Below, in pieces: positions 26,046-34,385 of a DNA stretch of 64,000 nt (positions within the stretch are counted from its first letter, which is position 1; every line of letters begins with the position of its first letter). The notes below the pieces were generated by a model that ran no database searches, was not told the DNA's origin, and saw nothing but the letters and a program-made list of their open reading frames with translations. The DNA comes from Alistipes timonensis. Its GTDB lineage: Bacteria; Bacteroidota; Bacteroidia; Bacteroidales; Muribaculaceae. The position numbers were made by a program, and so were the translations under genes. The DNA is taken from NCBI GenBank assembly GCA_023663385.1, contig JAMPHO010000001.1:933153-997152 (forward strand). The letters are read 5' to 3'.

Positions 26046-27142
26046 ACGTTCTCGCGCAAATACTCGTATGACTTAGTTCTTAACACCGACAAACGCTCAT
26101 CCATTGACTTGAAATTGATTGGCACATCCATAACATTTGAAAGAAAAGCTGGCGCTATGAGCTGGCGCTGTTCCTGACCAATTGTCTCAAGTAGTGACGT
26201 TAGCTTATTTTTATTTGATTCTCGGATTAGTGTTACAAACGGGCGATGGGTTATTGCAGAAAAAATTGTTCCGTGGAACGTGTCTGTGACAACGCCTGAC
26301 GCATACTTAAACCATCTTAACACTTCGAATGGGGATTTTGGCGCCACTAACACATCGCACCAAGGATATAGCCCCATTATAGCCACAAGCTTTTTCTTAT
26401 GAGTCTTGGCATATCGACGGATAGCGGCTGCTTCCTCCTTATCCGTAATACGATTTCCATAGGAATAAACCACGATGTAATCTTTATCCAAAGGAGCTGA
26501 TGTATAAGCATCAATTTCGGCGCTATAGCCATAAGCGAGAACAGGGTCTATATGCATCTGAGGCTTGCGATCTGTCAGTTTTTCTACTATCAAGGCACTA
26601 TTTTCGTCCCTGACGGAGATTGAGGCAATACCGCGCAGATTGCGAGCCACTATTTGGCTTACCCCGTATGTGTTCAAATCGTCAAGAGTAGTATGCCCGA
26701 ATGACGCCGCATAAGTGATTACCTTATGGGCATTTTTCACTTTACCGAACAATTGCTCCGTAAAACCCCACCAAGAAGGCTGACAACAATTGAAAACTTC
26801 ATCACTTCCAATAACAGCAACATCAAATTCATCAGAAGCCTTAGCTGGTGGCAAAAACGCTATATTATCAGTAAATGAATTGTAATAATCAGCCGCGAGC
26901 TCTCTACTCTTAAGAATGAATGGTAATCCTTCTCTATATAGTCGGCTTAGTTTTCTCGCGATACGTTGCGGCTTAGTCAGAGTCACAACAGGCGGTTTAA
27001 CCAACGCGTCCCCCCGTTCGATTCCGATGAATGAGCATTTGCTGACACCAACAGCCTCGACCATTCGCCTAAGCGCATATGCTTGCAGAAAAGAACCATA
27101 GTTAGGCACTTCCTGCATTGAAAGGATTCCAACAGACTTCAT
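26042..27142 (-). CDS. Polysaccharide pyruvyltransferase family protein
   Basis: 366 residues of the CsaB/WcaK-like family that adds ketal pyruvate to sugars or acts as a relative with another transfer role. Visible are MKSVGILSMQEVPNYGSFLQAYALRR, DEFDVAVIGSDEVFN, ITYAASFGHT, ISVRDENSALIVEKL, and the late YASGVVTDTFHGTIFSAITHRPFV block, which is the strongest family mark. In Bacteroidetes glycan loci it is often paired with the FrhB-like gene, as here (4-base overlap). Predicted cytoplasmic. Confidence 0.92.
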   Translation of the reverse strand: MKSVGILSMQEVPNYGSFLQAYALRRMVEAVGVSKCSFIGIERGDALVKPPVVTLTKPQRIARKLSRLYREGLPFILKSRELAADYYNSFTDNIAFLPPAKASDEFDVAVIGSDEVFNCCQPSWWGFTEQLFGKVKNAHKVITYAASFGHTTLDDLNTYGVSQIVARNLRGIASISVRDENSALIVEKLTDRKPQMHIDPVLAYGYSAEIDAYTSAPLDKDYIVVYSYGNRITDKEEAAAIRRYAKTHKKKLVAIMGLYPWCDVLVAPKSPFEVLRWFKYASGVVTDTFHGTIFSAITHRPFVTLIRESNKNKLTSLLETIGQEQRQLIAPAFLSNVMDVPINFKSMDERLSVLRTKSYEYLRENV

Positions 27143-28344
27143 TTGCTAATCGCTCTCTTTATTTTTGAATATAACCTCTGCGGCAACTTAGTATTATAGT
27201 AGAATCTTAATATCAAGTTCTTATAGATCCAACCCAGAGAATGTTTGGACCCAAATGCACGAAACACCATATTGTATATCCACGGCTTGGATACTGTATG
27301 CTTTAACTGGGCTTCCAATAGGTATTCGACACGCTCTGATTGTATTTCGCAACTATGGCTCAATTCTCTGACAATTCTATCACCTGCGCCAGTAAGGGAA
27401 ATTAAAGCGCTCACTCCTTTCTCATCATTCATGAATTTCTTTCCCCAATAATCGCCAAGCCTGATGTCCGCAGATGAGTTACAGCCTTTAAACTTACAAT
27501 CGCTATAGCAACAAGTATTGAGGCAATAATTCCCAAGAAAGAACTCATAAAATAAGTCGCCAGAAGTCCATTTGGAATATACTTTGTGGCGCGGTTCCGG
27601 CAACGACACGTCATACTTATCCGAATCGTCGTCGTGACTCGGCTTCACATCAGCAGATATCGCCCAAGAGTCGTGCCAACCATTCGCCTTAGTCCTCCAT
27701 GATAGAAACGAAAGGTCTCCTGTCTCAGATTTAAGTTCGGAAATATACTTATCCCAAAGCCTTAACGAAGGGACACCATGGCAAAAGAAATCAACTAGTA
27801 TAAAATTGTCCTCTTTCCGAACTCGCTTCAAATATCTGCGCAAAGACCCTATTTGGCAAGGGGTGCCGACAACGACCCACTTTTCATCAGTTTTTAACTT
27901 GCCAAAAGCATTTTCCGTATAACTCGGCAGGTACTTGCTGCCTACCGAATATCTAATATCATCCACGGTTTGGGCGATATAGTGTCGTGCTCGGTCATCG
28001 GTTACGTCATACTTGACAGCGCAGACCTTGTAACCTTTTTCGAGCAGCCGCATAGAAATCTCATATCCAATGCCTCCTGACGAGCACCATTGCCTCACAT
28101 TCTGATTCTTTGACCATCCATAATATCCCAACGGAGCTCGTTCTCCAGCCTGCAGGGTATTAATATAGGCGCAGTCCTTAACACAAAGTCCACAATTGAT
28201 ACACAGGCTTTCATCCACAATAGGTGAGTAAAAGCCTCTGCTGTTTTCTTTTAACGAGATGCAGTGCTTAGGACAAACCCGAGTACAGACACCACAGCCA
28301 TAACATTTATTGGAAACCTTGGAAATATTGAAGCGGTCAGGCAT
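27139..28344 (-). CDS. FrhB-like protein (coenzyme F420 hydrogenase/dehydrogenase beta subunit family) with ferredoxin domain
   Basis: 401 residues. N-terminal 2x[4Fe-4S] ferredoxin domain (CYGCGVCTRVCP and CINCGLCVKDC, residues ~14-58), then the FrhB N and C domains (GGIGYEISMRLLEKGYKVCAV, VVVGTPCQIGSLRRYLKRV, FFCHGVPSLRLWDKYISEL, and a C-terminal cysteine set around NTCCYSDCKFKGC). Such proteins are common in Bacteroidetes and archaeal polysaccharide clusters beside pyruvyltransferase-like genes, where they are thought to handle a redox step on a sugar or acyl group; the true substrate is unknown. Overlaps both neighbours. Confidence 0.92.
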   Translation of the reverse strand: MPDRFNISKVSNKCYGCGVCTRVCPKHCISLKENSRGFYSPIVDESLCINCGLCVKDCAYINTLQAGERAPLGYYGWSKNQNVRQWCSSGGIGYEISMRLLEKGYKVCAVKYDVTDDRARHYIAQTVDDIRYSVGSKYLPSYTENAFGKLKTDEKWVVVGTPCQIGSLRRYLKRVRKEDNFILVDFFCHGVPSLRLWDKYISELKSETGDLSFLSWRTKANGWHDSWAISADVKPSHDDDSDKYDVSLPEPRHKVYSKWTSGDLFYEFFLGNYCLNTCCYSDCKFKGCNSSADIRLGDYWGKKFMNDEKGVSALISLTGAGDRIVRELSHSCEIQSERVEYLLEAQLKHTVSKPWIYNMVFRAFGSKHSLGWIYKNLILRFYYNTKLPQRLYSKIKRAISK

Positions 28345-29872
28345 TGGAAAACTTCCTTCTTAATTTTTTAAGAGATGATAAAGCAAAAGCTCTCTCGTTC
28401 TTTTCCAAAACTATATAGAATGATGTCACAGCGCTCAACAGAAGCGCTACCGAGACTGATGTAATCATTCCAGGTATCCCAGTGACAACGTCTGCGACCG
28501 CCCAGACTATCGGCGAGCATATAGCGCAAGCCGCTAAAGCCGGCAGCATCACTTTTTTCATATATGCCTCTGCCGGAAATCCTATCAGTTTTCGTAAATA
28601 TGCTATACGCACGAAATGGGTGATTAAGTTGATCAATACCCGGCCAACAAAAACATAAACAGGCGAAACGTCGATATACAGAAGTATGATGGCAAGAGGA
28701 ATATTCAGCATTATCAACCCCGACATCAATAACATATAATTGCGAATGTTACCGACTGCCTGGGCCGAAACCCACAATGGGCCGGAAAGAGCGTCAATCA
28801 TGCAGAACACAAGCATCAATTGCGTAAATCTCACTGAAAAATCAGGAACATCCGTAAGCCATAAATGCAATATATCGGAGCATCCCGCTATCACCGGAAG
28901 CCCGAGCACGAACATAAGGCAGAATGACAACCGGGATGTAGAAAAAACAAAGTTGAAAAATTCTGTCTTCTCACCAGCGGCATATGACTTTGTTATCTGC
29001 GGGTTAAATGCTGTTTGAAAATTGGTTACAAAAGAATTTACAGCGGAATACACCTGGGTTGAAACCCCCATCGCCGCATTGACAACCACACCGCAAAACA
29101 CATTGAACACCATATTCAATCCTTGGTTCGCGGCAATGTTGCTTATTCCGCCAACCATATTCCATCCGTTGAATGCCATAAGGCTTTTAAACATCGACTT
29201 ATCCCAATACCGCTTGAAATAAATAGTTGTCACGGTTTTCTTCAAAAAACAAATCGATGATACCCAGCAAATAATTACAATAAAAAATACTAATAAACCA
29301 TATGACACAAGTCGAAACTGCGGTGCGAGATACCCCAAACAATATACTCCGGCTAACTTAAGCACCGCTTCCGCAATACTTAGATACGAAAAGAAACTGA
29401 ATTTCTCATAGGAAACTATCGCGGAGTTATACGGCGCTCGAATCAAATTCACGACAAACGTGGCCACAGACACTTGGTATAACCAAAATACCTGGGTCAT
29501 ACTTGTCGGAGGGAATTTCAATACATTATATACAATCCATAGGCCAAGTGTTTCCGCTATGACGAGAAAAGCCACTCCAAAAAACGCATGGACGTTTACG
29601 CTCATTGAGAACAGATTGGTTATATCCTTATGTAAACCCTTACCTATATAATAAGATAAATAACGCTGTGTGGATTGGCTAAGTGCGGCATTTATGAAAG
29701 CGAACAGCACCACCACACCGCCGATAACGTTATAAATGCCGTAATTATCAACGCCAAGTTCTTTGAGTAAAATACGGAAAGCAAAGAGATTGACCGCCAT
29801 GAGCACAAACATGCGCACATACAGGAACATCGTATTCTTAGCAATCAGCTTTTTGTCGATATGACTGCTCAT
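28337..29872 (-). CDS. Polysaccharide flippase (Wzx-like, MOP superfamily)
   Basis: 511 residues from ATG 29872 (a TTG at 29884 is rejected), with 12-14 hydrophobic helices. The N-terminal AKNTMFLYVRMFVLMAVNLFAFRILLKELGVDNYGIYNVIGGVV matches Bacteroidetes Wzx-type exporters that follow the antiterminator in capsule operons. Compared with the second flippase (21.3-22.7 kb) it is clearly a different subfamily and is more AT-rich. First biosynthetic gene after the antiterminator; it overlaps the FrhB-like gene by 8 bases. Confidence 0.9.
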   Translation of the reverse strand: MSSHIDKKLIAKNTMFLYVRMFVLMAVNLFAFRILLKELGVDNYGIYNVIGGVVVLFAFINAALSQSTQRYLSYYIGKGLHKDITNLFSMSVNVHAFFGVAFLVIAETLGLWIVYNVLKFPPTSMTQVFWLYQVSVATFVVNLIRAPYNSAIVSYEKFSFFSYLSIAEAVLKLAGVYCLGYLAPQFRLVSYGLLVFFIVIICWVSSICFLKKTVTTIYFKRYWDKSMFKSLMAFNGWNMVGGISNIAANQGLNMVFNVFCGVVVNAAMGVSTQVYSAVNSFVTNFQTAFNPQITKSYAAGEKTEFFNFVFSTSRLSFCLMFVLGLPVIAGCSDILHLWLTDVPDFSVRFTQLMLVFCMIDALSGPLWVSAQAVGNIRNYMLLMSGLIMLNIPLAIILLYIDVSPVYVFVGRVLINLITHFVRIAYLRKLIGFPAEAYMKKVMLPALAACAICSPIVWAVADVVTGIPGMITSVSVALLLSAVTSFYIVLEKNERAFALSSLKKLRRKFSNA

Positions 29873-29923
29873 TCTACTTGGCAAATATTATTTGGCAGCA
29901 CCTCTGGACCTCAATATTCGGCG

Positions 29924-31333
29924 CTATTGCTGTGTGATTGGGCGGAGGAAGAGGTCGGGGATGGTGGCGGTGACGCGGAGGCCGAAGTCGGAGGTGAGGG
30001 AGACGGTGAGGTGGCGGCGGGTGCCGGAGGAGCTCACGCGGCCGCGGTAGCCGGCAAAGGGACCGTCGGTCACTTCCACGTCGGTGCCGGCAGGGAGTTC
30101 GGCGCACTCGGTGCCGTCTATGAGTTCAAGGTCGTCATCGGCAGCTCCGTCGAGCAGGATGCGGAAATTGCGCATCTCATCGGCCGGAATGCGGGCGAAA
30201 GGGGCGTCGGCTTGCCGCGACTGCCTGTATACCGTGGCGGCCGACGATATGGCTACCGCCGCTACGGGGATGAGGGCCGGCGTCGCCTCAAGGAACATCA
30301 CGTTTCTGATGCGCGCTACCACGGTGCTCTTCAACCGCTTGCCGCGACGCACCATCAGTTGCTCTACCGGGGCGTATGGTTTTACCCCGGAGAGCCTGGC
30401 GTCGGAGGCAAGTAGTCCGCGCACCGCGGCGGAATCGCTCCCCGGGCGCAGCCGCAGGGCGTACCAGGCAGGCTCGTCGCCAAGCACTGCGGAACTAACC
30501 CGCCGCAAAACCGCGTCGCAGTCGATCTCGGAAGTGTCATTTCCGGCAAGTTGGCCCTCGCCAAACCCTTCGGGCACTTCGCCGCACACGGCGGCTATTT
30601 CCCGGGCCGGTACGCCGCATTCACGCGCGGCTCGGATCCACAGCTCCACTGCCAGTTCCGCGGAGAACGCCCTGTCGGCACTGAGTCCGCAACTGCGCAG
30701 CAAGATGGGCGCGGCTGCCTCCAGTCCTTCGGAGTCAACGCGCCCCGCGGAGAGCACTGCGGCGATCAGATTGTCGCGCGATGCCGCAAGACCCGCGTCG
30801 TTGATCGTCATTCGGGCGAGCCGCCCCAGCGACGCGGCGACTTCGCCTCCGTCGGCAGCGCATTTTCTGGCCTCACGGTTTCCCGCCGGATGGTCCGAGC
30901 CAACTATGTCAAAGCTCCCGGCGGGAGCTTCCTCCACCCTCCCCTCTCTGGCGAGTCGCCGATAGAGCGAGCGGAAGTTCTGCATGCGCTTGGCTATGTA
31001 TGATGCAGTATGACCTCTATCAGCCAAATAGATGCGGAACTCGGTTACGAGTTCCGCATCTATGCGGCATATGCCGCGCGCCGCGAAAGCCTTGAACGCC
31101 GCGACAAATTTTTCAGCGTCGCGCCTTGTGTTTTCGTTGGCGAATCCCCGCGATAGCTCCTCAAAAAGCCCCGCGAGAGCCATCCCGAAAGTATTCGGGC
31201 CGAAATATACCTTTTGGCGCGTTCCGCATATACATTCATTCCCCGCTCCGGCAGTAATCTCTTCCGGGGCGGGGTTAGCTGGCGAAATGTCTTCAGCGGC
31301 GGTTACCGACTGAAGCTCAACACTTTCATCCAT
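29924..31333 (-). CDS. UpxY/NusG-like antiterminator fused to a degenerate tyrosine-recombinase module
   Basis: 469 residues, high GC. Residues ~287-396 form a NusG N-terminal (NGN) domain (AWYALRLRPGSDSAAVRGLL; RRGKRLKSTVVARIRNVMFL; PADEMRNFRILL), and ~411-440 a KOW motif (LPAGTDVEVTDGPFAGYRGRV), as in UpxY proteins, which let RNA polymerase read through long capsule operons. UpxY proteins are normally about 170 residues. The extra N terminus has a SAM-like core-binding domain (~55-132; ELVTEFRIYLADRGHTASYIAKRMQNFRS style) and a shortened catalytic-like domain (~172-265) that aligns by eye without gaps to the end of Bacteroides integrases, yet HxxR, the following His and the Tyr are replaced (E226, V229, E252, Q261). 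First gene of the operon. Confidence 0.85.
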   Translation of the reverse strand: MDESVELQSVTAAEDISPANPAPEEITAGAGNECICGTRQKVYFGPNTFGMALAGLFEELSRGFANENTRRDAEKFVAAFKAFAARGICRIDAELVTEFRIYLADRGHTASYIAKRMQNFRSLYRRLAREGRVEEAPAGSFDIVGSDHPAGNREARKCAADGGEVAASLGRLARMTINDAGLAASRDNLIAAVLSAGRVDSEGLEAAAPILLRSCGLSADRAFSAELAVELWIRAARECGVPAREIAAVCGEVPEGFGEGQLAGNDTSEIDCDAVLRRVSSAVLGDEPAWYALRLRPGSDSAAVRGLLASDARLSGVKPYAPVEQLMVRRGKRLKSTVVARIRNVMFLEATPALIPVAAVAISSAATVYRQSRQADAPFARIPADEMRNFRILLDGAADDDLELIDGTECAELPAGTDVEVTDGPFAGYRGRVSSSGTRRHLTVSLTSDFGLRVTATIPDLFLRPITQQ

Positions 31334-31350
31334 CGCTTGATTGGTTGCGC

Positions 31351-31379
31351 CGGCAATACTCTCGAATCAAGAGTGGCCG
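31351..31379 (-). promoter_or_regulatory. Leader hairpin between promoter and antiterminator gene
   Basis: Paired segments CGGC/GCCG and ACTCT/AGAGT with a 7-base loop lie in the 5' leader, within the first bases transcribed. The place fits a pause or recruitment hairpin for a NusG-type specialised factor, or simply a stabilising leader; this is inference. Confidence 0.5.
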
Positions 31380-31388
31380 ATTCATCCG

Positions 31389-31420
31389 CAAAGTTACTAA
31401 AAAACCTTAAAACCCGCAAC
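31389..31420 (-). promoter_or_regulatory. Promoter of the polysaccharide operon
   Basis: On the minus strand: -33 TTG (31417-31419), 20-base spacer, -7 TAACTTTG (31389-31396), a perfect Bacteroidetes match. Transcription should begin near 31382, leaving a leader of about 50 bases. I looked for flanking inverted repeats of an invertible promoter and found only a 7-bp pair, so orientation seems fixed. Confidence 0.75.
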
Positions 31421-31500
31421 CCCGACACCCATATATACGCGGGTATACGCGGTCCACCCCCCATTCAATCACAAAACCATTTCAAACTATCAGTAACAAA

Positions 31501-31534
31501 TCCGGGGCGACCCCCTGATGGAGATTGCCCCGGA
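31501..31534 (-). terminator. Terminator downstream of the DXS-like gene
   Basis: Perfect 8-bp stem TCCGGGGC/GCCCCGGA with an 18-base loop; on the minus strand it is followed by TTTGTTA. It separates the DXS-like gene from the polysaccharide operon promoter. Confidence 0.7.
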
Positions 31535-31589
31535 TAAGATGCTGATAACAAACTCACGAAGAGAAGCGCTGGTTTACATACAGCCCTCG

Positions 31590-33344
31590 TCAGATGAGGT
31601 CGGATATAGCCGCCACTATCTGGTCAGCGGCCAGGCCGCACTCCCGTTCGAGCGCTTCCGGGTCGTAGCGGTCGGCGAACCGCTTCGGCAATCCGAAGTT
31701 CAGAACCTTCAACTGCGTGGCCCCGAGCGCCGAGGCTACCCGTTGGCCGAAACCACCCTCAATCGAGCCATCCTCGATGGTCGCAACTACCTCGTGGTCG
31801 CGCTCAAGCGAGCGGAGCAGCTCAACATCGACACCCGACAGATAACGGGGATTGATGAGCGTTGCCCTCACGCCATCCTTGGCGAGCAGGTCGGCCACCT
31901 CCCTGCCTCTCGCGAAGAAATCGCCGGCGGCGACAATCGCCACCCTCGTGCCCTCGCGAACAACCTTGTATTTGTCAATGGCCGAATAGTCAGTATCAAC
32001 CTCCCCCTCGGCATGCTCCAGTGAATACGTCGGCTGGCGTATGGCTACCCGGAGCTTGTCTTGCGACAGGCTCCATCGCAGCATCGCCTCATATTCCTCG
32101 ATGTTAGTCGGTGCGAGGTACACGATGTCGGGAATCGAAGTAATCATCGGTATGTCCCAGAAGCCGAGGTGGGTCTTGTCGGGAATCCCCTTGATGCCCG
32201 AGGCAAGCACAACAAGCGTGGCGGGGGAGGCGTTCATCGCCCAATCCTCAACCAACTGGTCGTAGGCCCTCTGCAAGAACGACGCCACCACGGGATATAT
32301 GACCTTCACACCTCCTCGGGCGGCTCCCGCCATCACCGAAACGCCGGTTTGCTCAGCGATGGCGACGTCTATGTACCGCTCCCCGAGCTTCTCCCGCTCC
32401 GAGGGCCCGAGTCCGAACGAGCCGGGAGTCGCCGAGGAAATCACAAGCATCGAGGGGTCTTTTTCGGCCGACTCCATTATGAAATTCTTAAGCGCGCCCT
32501 CGTAGCTCTCACCCTCGGCGATATGCAGCGGATGGCCGGTAGCGATGTCGAATGGTACGCTCCAATGGAACTCCTCGCGAAACTCCTCCGCGGGGGCATA
32601 CCCCTCCCCTTTCTGCGTGTTAATGTGGAGCACAACGGGCCGCGGCGAGCCCTTAACCTCCTCCATAGCCTTAATCAACGCCTCAATGTCATTCCCCTCG
32701 GCCACATAGCGATAGTCCCAGCCGAACGCCTTGAATATATTGTCGGGGGCCTCGCCGCCGGTCTCTCTGAGATGCCGCAGGTGGGCGTACATGCCTCCGT
32801 GGTTCTCGGCGATGGCCATCTGGTTGTCGTTCAGCACGCATATAAGGTTTGTGCCCAGGGCGCCTCCGGCGTCGAGACCTTCGAAAGCCTCGCCGCCGCT
32901 CAGCGAGCCGTCGCCCACGAAAGCCACCACGTTGTGTTTCTCTCCCTTCAGGTCGCGAGCCTTTGCCAGGCCGCAGCACAAACTGAGCGCCGGCGAAGTG
33001 TGCCCGGCATAGAACAGGTCATACTCGGGCGACTCCGACGGGTCGGTATACTCGCCAACCTTCGCAAACGAAGCTTCGTCGAGATAACCGTCGGCTCGGC
33101 CGGTAAGCATTTTGTGGGGGAAATCCTGGTGCGACACGTCAAACACCAGTTTGTCATCGGGAGCGTCAAACACATAGTGGAGAGCGATTATCGCCTCGAC
33201 ATCGCCGAGATTCGACCCGACATGGCCCCCGATTTTCGATGTGCGGTTAAGCACCGCCTGCCGCATCTGCTCGGCGATTTCCCTCAGTTCGCTCACCGCG
33301 AGACCCTTTATGTCGCGCGGCGACTTTATGTCTTTCAATTCCAT
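31590..33344 (-). CDS. dxs: 1-deoxy-D-xylulose-5-phosphate synthase-like thiamine enzyme (short DXS paralogue)
   Basis: 584 residues of the transketolase/DXS family: thiamine diphosphate site FVGDGSLSGGEAFEGL ... VLNDNQMAI (GDG-to-N motif), N-terminal IGGHVGSNLGDVEAIIALHYVF, central pyrimidine-binding block, C-terminal transketolase domain. True DXS enzymes are usually about 620-640 residues and carry GHQAYPHKIL and IAEQHAVTFAAG; here these read SHQDFPHKML and IAEQTGVSVMAG. The His after AEQ is replaced by Thr. It may therefore be the second DXS-like protein found in Bacteroides rather than the enzyme of the MEP pathway. Single transcription unit with its own terminator, divergent from the sigma factor. 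Confidence 0.82.
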   Translation of the reverse strand: MELKDIKSPRDIKGLAVSELREIAEQMRQAVLNRTSKIGGHVGSNLGDVEAIIALHYVFDAPDDKLVFDVSHQDFPHKMLTGRADGYLDEASFAKVGEYTDPSESPEYDLFYAGHTSPALSLCCGLAKARDLKGEKHNVVAFVGDGSLSGGEAFEGLDAGGALGTNLICVLNDNQMAIAENHGGMYAHLRHLRETGGEAPDNIFKAFGWDYRYVAEGNDIEALIKAMEEVKGSPRPVVLHINTQKGEGYAPAEEFREEFHWSVPFDIATGHPLHIAEGESYEGALKNFIMESAEKDPSMLVISSATPGSFGLGPSEREKLGERYIDVAIAEQTGVSVMAGAARGGVKVIYPVVASFLQRAYDQLVEDWAMNASPATLVVLASGIKGIPDKTHLGFWDIPMITSIPDIVYLAPTNIEEYEAMLRWSLSQDKLRVAIRQPTYSLEHAEGEVDTDYSAIDKYKVVREGTRVAIVAAGDFFARGREVADLLAKDGVRATLINPRYLSGVDVELLRSLERDHEVVATIEDGSIEGGFGQRVASALGATQLKVLNFGLPKRFADRYDPEALERECGLAADQIVAAISDLI

Positions 33345-33486
33345 ATTCAGTTTTTAGTTTGACATTACAACACCTTGGTAAGGCGGAAAGATGCGTTCGC
33401 CGCGACAAAAAGTACTACAAAAAGCACTAAAAACGCGTCGGCGATTTTACTTTCGGCAATTTCCGAGGTATAATGTAAGTAGACCG

Positions 33487-34026
33487 ATGATTATCCAAGG
33501 CAACGAAATATTAAAGGCTTTCGCCGCCGACCCCGAAAACGGGTTCCGGCTGCTTACGCGGCAGGCTATGCGCCCCCTCTACTGGCATATCCGGCGAATG
33601 GTGGTGTCGCACCACGACGCGGAGGATGTGCTCCAGGAGACACTGCTCCGCGCCTACAGGTCGATCGGCGGGGTGCGCGACGGCTCGACACTCGCCTCCT
33701 GGCTCTACAGGATCGCCACCAACGAGGCACTGCGCCATCTCGAACAGCGGAGCCGGGTGGCACGAGCGCTCGACACCGCGCCGGAAGAGGAGGCCGGACG
33801 CGCCATGGCCGAGGAATACGTCGACTACTCCGACCTTGAGGCCGTGAAGCTTCGCGACGCGGTGCTCGCCCTCCCCCCTCGGCAGCAGGCGGTGTTCAAC
33901 CTTCGGTATTTCGACGAACTCGAATACCGAGAGATCGCCGAGATTCTCCAGTGCTCCGAGCCAACCGCCAAGGCCAACTATCATTTCGCAAAGGAAAAAG
34001 TAAAGAAATATATAACCTCTCTCTGA
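33487..34026 (+). CDS. ECF-type RNA polymerase sigma factor
   Basis: 179 residues from ATG 33487. Region 2 (~residues 25-90) contains HHDAEDVLQETLLRAYRSI, and region 4 (~120-175) contains LPPRQQAVFNLRYFDELEYREIAEIL followed by the recognition helix CSEPTAKANYHFAKEKVKK. The structure is a typical sigma-E-like ECF factor. It is followed by a single-pass membrane protein and a Spy/CpxP-like periplasmic protein, a common envelope-stress arrangement, so the membrane protein is a candidate anti-sigma factor. Confidence 0.93.
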   Translation: MIIQGNEILKAFAADPENGFRLLTRQAMRPLYWHIRRMVVSHHDAEDVLQETLLRAYRSIGGVRDGSTLASWLYRIATNEALRHLEQRSRVARALDTAPEEEAGRAMAEEYVDYSDLEAVKLRDAVLALPPRQQAVFNLRYFDELEYREIAEILQCSEPTAKANYHFAKEKVKKYITSL

Positions 34027-34064
34027 AAGCCAAATCCGACAACTCTCTCTAACTCATTGAATAT

Positions 34065-34385
34065 ATGGAAAACTTCGACTTTGAAAAACGGGCGGTCCCC
34101 TCGCCCTACACCGTGCCCGACGGCTTCTTCGACCAGATGGAGGAGCGCCTCGCCTCGCGTGTCGCGGAAAAGCGCCAGAAACCGACCCGCTTCCTCCCCT
34201 TCCGACTGCGCTACGCGGCTGCCGCGGTGGTCGCCTTAGCCATCGGTTCGGTAGCGCTGATGCGTTCGCCTGCCACAGAAAGCGACAATTTCGACGATAT
34301 AGCCCGTGTGTTCCAGCAGCTTTCGCCCGACGACCAGTACTCCATGCTGGAATCCTACCAGGACGACATATTCATTAACGACTGA
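34065..34385 (+). CDS. Single-pass membrane protein, candidate anti-sigma factor
   Basis: 106 residues: a cytoplasmic N terminus of about 45 residues, one hydrophobic helix (~residues 50-66, YAAAAVVALAIGSVALM), and a short acidic outer part. There is no HxxxCxxC zinc motif, so it is not a classical ZAS-type anti-sigma factor. The location directly behind an ECF sigma factor and the topology support the role, but no family is assigned. Its stop overlaps the next start (TGATG). Confidence 0.65.
   Translation: MENFDFEKRAVPSPYTVPDGFFDQMEERLASRVAEKRQKPTRFLPFRLRYAAAAVVALAIGSVALMRSPATESDNFDDIARVFQQLSPDDQYSMLESYQDDIFIND

Noticed and set aside
31343-31421. Possible invertible promoter in front of the polysaccharide operon (GGTTGCG / CGCAACC)
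   Set aside because: Only 7 bp, one arm overlaps the -33 region, and no invertase gene is near. Bacteroides inversion repeats are usually longer.
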